The notes below the pieces were generated by a model. That model searched no databases. It was given only the letters and a program-made list of their open reading frames with translations, and was not told the origin of the DNA. A stretch of 64,000 nucleotides of DNA from Linum tenue (Eukaryota; Streptophyta; Magnoliopsida; Malpighiales; Linaceae), in contig CAMGYJ010000006.1 of the NCBI GenBank assembly GCA_946122785.1, positions 32,315,168 through 32,379,167 on the forward strand. Reading direction: 5' to 3'. The position numbers and the translations under genes were made by a program. Position 1 is the first letter of the stretch; each line of letters starts with the position of its first letter. Below, piece after piece: positions 58,973-64,000 of this stretch.

Positions 58973-59799
58973 AGTAGGAAAAACTCGAAAGCAAAATTAT
59001 CACAGCTGCCAGAAATGCTGCTAGCCCCACGCGAAACTGAAGAGTCAATCTTCCGTGCACATATTTCAGTAGGATCAACAGTGAATGAAGTGTGAATGTC
59101 CCAGTTGGGTAATGAATGGATTTTAAGAGTAGAAATCGTTTGGGGTGGAGAAGGCAGGGTAGTAGGGAAAGATGTGGGAGTTTCAATCGTGATTTCCTTA
59201 AAGGTTGCACTACTATGAGGAGACGGATGTGAAGGGTTGGAGGTTGACGAAGCAACAGGAATAGCAAAAGAATCAATTGGATATACAACAACTGATGGAG
59301 TAGAAGGCAACGAAGCAAAAGATGGTGGGAAAGAAGGCAAGGCAAACGGCGGTGGTTCATGAGAAGAAGGATTTGGGTCGTGAATTCTCGGAGAAGAAAC
59401 AGCAGAAAGAATTAGGGATTTCGGTGTTGGTGTAGATAGGGGAGAAACCCAATTGAAGGTTGGAGAAGGAACCTGGTGGTCGGCGATCGAGGCAGGTTGC
59501 CCGGAGACGGTGGAAGAAGGAACCCACACATGAGGATCCAGAATCAACGATTGACGCGGCGGCGGGCTGAACGGCTGTGGATCGGCAAACTGATTGGGAG
59601 ACGCGTGCCATGGAGAACGAACCGTAGAAACGTCCCGTCGTTGCTCCAACGAATCAGTAAGAGCATCGATGGAGGCCTTCGTCGAATCCGCAAGAGCAGC
59701 AATGGCGGCCTTCAAATCCCGGTGCCGTGAGTCCATCTGCTGCTTGATAGCCGCCATTTGAGTTTCCAAAACAATGATTCTCGATGTATTAGACGCCAT
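58933..59799 (-). CDS. Coiled-coil/Pro-Ser-rich Gag-like ORF of the non-autonomous element
   Basis: This 288-codon ORF starts at ATG 59799, about 30 bases after the PBS. Residues ~7-55 (SRIIVLETQMAAIKQQM, LKAAIAALAD, ALTDSLEQ) form a heptad-like coiled coil similar to the N-termini of gypsy Gag proteins. Residues ~60-230 are rich in Pro and Ser with low complexity (PPPFALPSFPPSF). The usual capsid domain and zinc knuckle are absent. It ends at TGA 58933, overlapping the next ORF in another frame. It is probably the N-terminal Gag region of the element, but function is inferred from position only. Confidence 0.6.
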   Translation of the reverse strand: MASNTSRIIVLETQMAAIKQQMDSRHRDLKAAIAALADSTKASIDALTDSLEQRRDVSTVRSPWHASPNQFADPQPFSPPPRQSLILDPHVWVPSSTVSGQPASIADHQVPSPTFNWVSPLSTPTPKSLILSAVSSPRIHDPNPSSHEPPPFALPSFPPSFASLPSTPSVVVYPIDSFAIPVASSTSNPSHPSPHSSATFKEITIETPTSFPTTLPSPPQTISTLKIHSLPNWDIHTSFTVDPTEICARKIDSSVSRGASSISGSCDNFAFEFFLLCLVLDPRSAIFH

Positions 59800-59830
59800 T
59801 GTTGCCAGATGACAGGCTCTGATTACCACT

Positions 59831-60038
59831 TGTAAGGATCGGGTTGGAATGATCTGGCGAAATGGATTGTATTGAGGAAGAAGAAGGTTTACAGAGGAGG
59901 AGTAAGTCGATTTACAGAGCTATTCTAACAGAAAGGTAAAGTACAACAAGTGTTATTGGACAAAATCATAACCCTCTCCATCCGGGTCCACTGCTATTTA
60001 TAATTGGGTGTAATGCCAGCTGTACTTGGGATGTTACA
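59831..60038 (-). repeat. 5' LTR of the non-autonomous element
   Basis: This 208-bp intact LTR (TGTAAGGATC to GATGTTACA) has a TATA-like CTATTTATAATTG at ~59993. It also preserves the empty target site of the copia insertion. Confidence 0.92.
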
Positions 60039-60096
60039 CAACCCAAGCTGAAGTCAATTCCGTCTCAATCCTCTTCAATTCGGACATAAAAAATTA

Positions 60097-60580
60097 GGGT
60101 TTATAGGTATAATATGCCTCTCTACTATGTCATTTTATCAAACATGCCCTTCTATTATTTTTCACATAAAATATGCCCCTGTACTTTGAAAATATGATCA
60201 AACATGACCTTTTGTTAAAAATTTCATCCAAAAACCGTTAACCACAGCAAAACTTTAGTCAGGGTGACACAAATGTCTAAAATATCCCAAATAATTTTAG
60301 TTAAGAATTTTTTTTGGTTCTTTTCTATAGTAAAATAATTCTAATCATTTCACTTTGACGAGAATCAGAAAAATAAAATAGGGGATAAAACTGACATTTT
60401 CCCTCCCATTTGCCGATGTCGAGTCGTCTAAATCCCGGTTTAACCATAAATGACGATTTTTTCAATGAAAATTTTAACAGAAGGACATGTTTGATAATTT
60501 TTCAAAGTATAGGAGCATGTTTGATATAAAAATAGAAGAGCATGCTTGATAAAATAACATAATACATGTGCATATAATAC
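60097..60580. mobile_element. Second copy of the Mutator-type fold-back MITE
   Basis: It has the same terminal sequence (GGGTTTATAGGTATAATATGCC) and arms as 43107-43602, but the core (GATTTTTTCAATGAAAATTTTAACAG region) is inverted relative to that copy. The right tip is degraded. CGGACAT occurs at 60081-60087 and 60581-60587 and may be part of an old duplication. Confidence 0.8.
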
Positions 60581-60589
60581 CGGACATTG

Positions 60590-61290
60590 CTATTCATCGG
60601 CCTAAAATTTCTTATTTATCGCCCTAATAAAATTTAATTTACTTTAATGCCCTTAGTTTATTTATTTCTCTTTCAAATAATTAAACCCCAAATGGAACAA
60701 AAACAAAAACGAGCAAACATTAGAGCGGGAAGTCTACCATCATCCTGAATTGATCCTCTCCAAATTATTGTACTCACCCTAACTCGATCTTTGCCACGAT
60801 TTCGACAAGGAAATGGAAGGGTCATTTGAGGGAAGAGTAATACTTGCACAAGGATTTGGGGATTTACAGGGCATGACGGCGGTACATGTGGCAATTCTCA
60901 TTCCAATTTATCAATTCATTAAAAATATCCATCTAATCCAATCTATTTAAATTCAATCCATTTGATCCATGGATCTATGGATTCATGGATTGATCCATGG
61001 ATCCAAATGGCAAATTACGGTTTGGAACATATACTTTTTATATTTTACATTTTGGTACCCAAAATTTAATTTTTTTTACACGAATTTTTTTTTTCATTAT
61101 GACATTTTAATACCTAAACTTTTCACATTTTACATATTGGTCATTGGTTGAGGATGTCATTTGGATTCATGGATAATCCACCAATCTACTTAATCCAATC
61201 CATTAATCCACCAATCCATTGGATCCAATCAATTTGATCCATGGATCTACTAATCCAATCCACCAATCCATGGATCAATCCATTTGCCAC
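60590..61290. repeat. Repeat-rich region with AATCCATGGATC words
   Basis: No gene is seen. Between 60940 and 61285 many degenerate AATCCA / CCATGGATC words occur, and GGATCCAAATGGCAAAT (60998) mirrors ATCAATCCATTTGCCA (61272), which suggests a fold-back unit of ~300 bp. Confidence 0.5.
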
Positions 61291-61844
61291 TAGGGATGGC
61301 AATGAGTCGGGTTGGGTCGGGTTTTGCCAAACCCAAACTCAAACCCATGGGTTTATCCGTGAAAAAAATCTAGGGTAAAACCCACTGGGTTTGTAAAACT
61401 CAAACTCAACCTAACCCGCTGGGTATCCGCGGGTTCATGGGTACCGACGGGTTTTTTCGTGAAAATTTACAATAACAAGTCTCTATCAAAATAAAGTCAA
61501 ATATCAATATTTCAATACAAGTTATCCATATATAAAACACCATTCTTAAAAATTCAAGCAAATCACAAATTAACCATACAAATTGTTCAACACCAATCTA
61601 GAAAACTCAAGAAAATTGAAGCAAATCACAAATTATCCATAAACAACATGATTAATTGAAAACTTCTTCCTCCTTGTCAATTAAACTTCTTCAATCTCCA
61701 CTCTATAATATCAACTTCATTTCACATTTGAAAGAAAAATTAGACATGTCTCCACAAACATAAAGAAGATTAGTTGTTTAGAATATTAAATATATCTGTA
61801 AAATTAATTATATAGGCGTGGGCAGGTACCCATGAGACGAGTTT
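61291..61844. other. Possible MITE-like repeat starting GGGATGGCAATGAGTCGGG
   Basis: The left edge has GGGATGGCAATG followed by GGGTTGGGTCGGGTT, a type of tip frequent in plant hAT-like MITEs. The body is AT-rich and non-coding. I could not define the other end. Confidence 0.35.
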
Positions 61845-62794
61845 TGATATGATCCCAAATAAACCACTCTACAAGCTGGAATTACTTGACGAAGAAGCAA
61901 GCTCAAGCTGCCTGAAGAACATTCATTTCTGTCAGTGTCATTTTCCGTGTTCAAGTAGCCAATTTTGGAGTCAAGTTTCTCTCAATTGGCTCAATGGAAA
62001 TTCAAGTTTAATGGCTTGTATTGAACATGGAGTAATTATCTACACCTTGGTATGCTTGGTTGCTCAAGAAGAAGTCATTAAGGTTGTTTTTCAAATCCTC
62101 AAAGTTGTTACCTCAAAACTGGAAAACTGCAAGAAAATATCTAAGGCAGAAAACTGTGTTGAGATACCAAATTTGAAGGCCTATATCTGGAGTTTGGAGA
62201 ATGATCTCGGGCTGTTTCAAGTTGGAGGTGAAAGAGGGAGTTTTCTTCTACAGAGGAAAGGAATTGGTTGAGTTCGAATCAACTTGGAAGGCTTTGATCG
62301 AGAGGCTCAAAGATGGCATCAAAGCTGTTTGGTTACTTGGAGCTAAAGGCAGATTTTCCTTTTCTTGTTTAGTTAGGATTTCATTGTTTTGGTAGTTTTT
62401 GATTCCTTTTCGTATTAGACTATAATTAGGAGTTTATGGGACGTGTGTAACCCTAGCTAGGCCTATTTAAGCTTTCTATTTCGTTGTAAAACTCAGACTT
62501 TGTTGAATAGAAATCGAAACCTTTGGGTTTTTGCAAGTTTGCGTACTTGTGTGAGCTTTGGTGGATTCCAAGCTCGTTGAGCTCTTGTATCGATCAAGAA
62601 CACGTTGATCGTGGTCGGGCATCTACCTTTTATACCAATCGAGCGTTCCCCAGGTGTGGAATCGTCCTTTTGGTTCCGTTTTATCCAAGTTCGTATTAAG
62701 AGCGCTTCGTTCTTGATTCGAGCTCAATCGATTCTTCGATTGAGTCGTTTGCTGCGTTACTTTGATCACATACAACCCCCCTAGGGTCGTATTA
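61845..62794 (+). repeat. 5' LTR of a gypsy element running off the window
   Basis: The ends TGATATGATCCC and GGGTCGTATTA are imperfect inverted repeats and the PBS follows three bases later. CCTATTTAAGC (62461-62471) is TATA-like and is followed by ~320 bp of R/U5-like sequence. No partner LTR lies in the window, so the left edge rests on the terminal repeat alone. Confidence 0.7.
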
Positions 62795-62796
62795 AG

Positions 62797-62809
62797 TGGT
62801 ATCAGAGCC
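62797..62809 (+). other. Primer-binding site (tRNA-Met initiator type)
   Basis: TGGTATCAGAGCC lies two bases after the LTR end. Confidence 0.9.
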
Positions 62810-62964
62810 TCCGGTTCAAAACCAGAGGCGGAGGAGACAGTTTGAAGGCAGATTTTGTGCTAGAAGTTCGACAAAAACAGGGAAGTCGAGCCCCTGTTTT
62901 GAGCAGCCCCTGTTTGTGTTTTTTGGTGTCAATTTGGTGCTTCAATTTTTCCAAGGGTAACGTG

Positions 62965-64000
62965 ATGGAAGAAGGCAGAAGAGAGGCAAGGAATCTGAAA
63001 ATTCGTGGTGAAGAGAAGCAGCCAGCAGCTCCAGTTCAGCATCGAGAATCCGACGAGCAGCGAGACCTTTTATTTCACAGTCGATGCTTTGTCAACGGAA
63101 AATTACTTTCACTTGTGATCAATGGAGGCTGTTGCTCAAACGTCATCAGCCTAGAAGCCGTTGAAAAGCTTGGATTGACGACACAAAGGCATCCAGCGCC
63201 TCACCAAATCAATTGGATCAACGAGCATGGAACAATTAATGTGACGAAGCAAGCGGTGGTTCGTTTTCAACTCGGCAGCTACGAAGATGAGGTAATCTGT
63301 GATGTTGTGTCGATGAATTATGTTCACCTAATACTGGGTCGACCTTGGCAATTCGAAAGAGGGGTTACCCATAATGGTTGGGAGAATTCCTACACATTCA
63401 GATACAAAGGTAGGAAGATCAAGCTGAAACCTCTCTCTCTCCGGATGAAGTATATGGTGATTTGAAGCAATTGGACTCAATTCAGAACGAGGGAAAGGAG
63501 TCTCTGTCTCACTTGTGGGTTAAACGACGAATTGGGTTTAGCTTTCTGAGTTTTCGAAAGCTTCCGAAGGCACTTCCAGCGCCAGAACCGCCCACCTGCA
63601 ACGACCCCGGTTTTTCTGTATTAAAACAGAGTGTCAACTACTGCAGTCTTGCCGATGGTAAGGAAGAAGAACAGGAGCACGACGCAGCCGGAGACGAGTC
63701 CCTGGAGTCTGCAGGAAGGGATGGACAGAGAGGAGAAGTCTCGAAGCTAGCTTCGGACACTCGAATCAACCCGGGGACGCGAGCAGCAGAGTGTTCGAGT
63801 TCGCCGGCAAAACAGAGTGGCCCGAAGGCTCGTGTGGCGGGAACAGATGGCGACGAGTCGAAATCAGAAAACTGCGCCGAAACGTTCTATACGAACCCAG
63901 TAACGATGTCCATAGCTTCAATTGAGGAGAACAAACCTGAAAATCCAAAATCGATTTTGAAAATATCACCTCTGTTTGTGAAGAACACTGCCGACCAGAA
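62965..64000 (+). pseudogene. Gypsy retropepsin-like protease region, gag missing, catalytic Asp replaced, runs off the window
   Basis: From ATG 62965 the reading gives a short basic start and then the gypsy protease domain: DLLFHSRCFVNGK, LSLVINGGCCSNVIS, LGLTTQRHPAPHQINWIN, EVICDVVSMNYVHLILGRPW. The catalytic motif is normally IIDGGS or similar; here the Asp is Asn (residue 53). The upstream frame to 62842 is open but has only a TTG. The 63465 stop arises because CT is present once too often in a CTCTCTCTCT run (63431-63440). In the shifted frame the reading goes on open to the window end (LSPDEVYGDLKQL, then a Glu/Ser-rich linker). There is no gag between PBS and protease. The copy is defective. 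Confidence 0.75.

Larger units (their letters stand above)
52510..60038 (-). mobile_element. Recent non-autonomous gypsy-type LTR retrotransposon with two unusual ORFs
   Basis: CAACC at 52505-52509 and 60039-60043 is the duplication. The left LTR (52510-52537 plus 57412-57596) is interrupted by a copia element; the right LTR is 59831-60038. The two look identical over ~208 bp (ends TGTAAGG and GATGTTACA). On the minus strand a Met-type PBS (TGGTAATCAGAGCC, one extra A) follows the right LTR, then a 288-codon ORF, an overlapping ~359-codon ORF, a remnant of the gypsy integrase C-terminal region (57715-57895) and a purine tract next to the left LTR. No protease, reverse transcriptase or RNase H is present, so it must move in trans. 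The layout next to its 3' LTR resembles the chromovirus at 18781-23865. Confidence 0.85.

Overview
This window is nuclear DNA from a flowering plant, most likely a eudicot. Two intron-containing host genes with plant-type products can be read exon by exon: a mitochondrial manganese superoxide dismutase (MnSOD, 1005-4189) and cytosolic ribosomal protein S26 (46852-48030), both on the + strand with clean GT-AG introns. Plant-specific mobile elements support this (a Cassandra-type LTR carrying 5S-like RNA sequence, plant mobile domain coding sequence, MULEs, chromovirus and copia retrotransposons). I cannot name the species.

Almost everything else is nested transposable elements, with boundaries fixed by target-site duplications (TSDs). 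At 4435-17008, just after MnSOD, lies a pol-less Ty3/gypsy element (TSD ATGCT) with a gag relic, a Cassandra-like LTR next to its primer-binding site, and a 7.4-kb L1-type LINE on the - strand (7923-15322, 20-bp TSD). At about 17165-37085 lies what I interpret as one ~20-kb Mutator-like element: both ends carry inverted arrays of a GCGATC-type motif, mudrA-like transposase remnants run on + and a plant-mobile-domain (PMD) relic runs on -. It was broken up by a LINE fragment, a chromovirus (18781-23865, TSD GGCTG), a copia element (24358-28677, TSD CTTAT) and a solo LTR (29016-34014, TSD GTGGA), which itself holds a CACTA element (29944-33382).

The interval 37085-46850 has LINE relics, AT-rich DNA, minisatellites and two fold-back MITEs, one with a perfect 9-bp TSD. 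RPS26 follows, with TGGGCC-type site II elements and a telo-box upstream. A second solo-LTR-like insertion (about 49844-51657) splits an L1 relic.

The youngest activity is at 52510-60038. It is a non-autonomous gypsy-type element (TSD CAACC, LTRs identical by eye) with two overlapping ORFs I do not recognise beyond a coiled-coil start, plus an integrase remnant. Its left LTR was hit by an almost intact Ty1/copia element (52538-57411) whose LTRs differ at one base and whose coding region has only about two visible lesions. The window ends inside another gypsy element (LTR 61845-62794, then a protease region with a mutated catalytic Asp).

The two host genes are housekeeping genes with no functional link. 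Coordinates of exons, LTRs and TSDs were read directly; edges marked approximate were not resolved.
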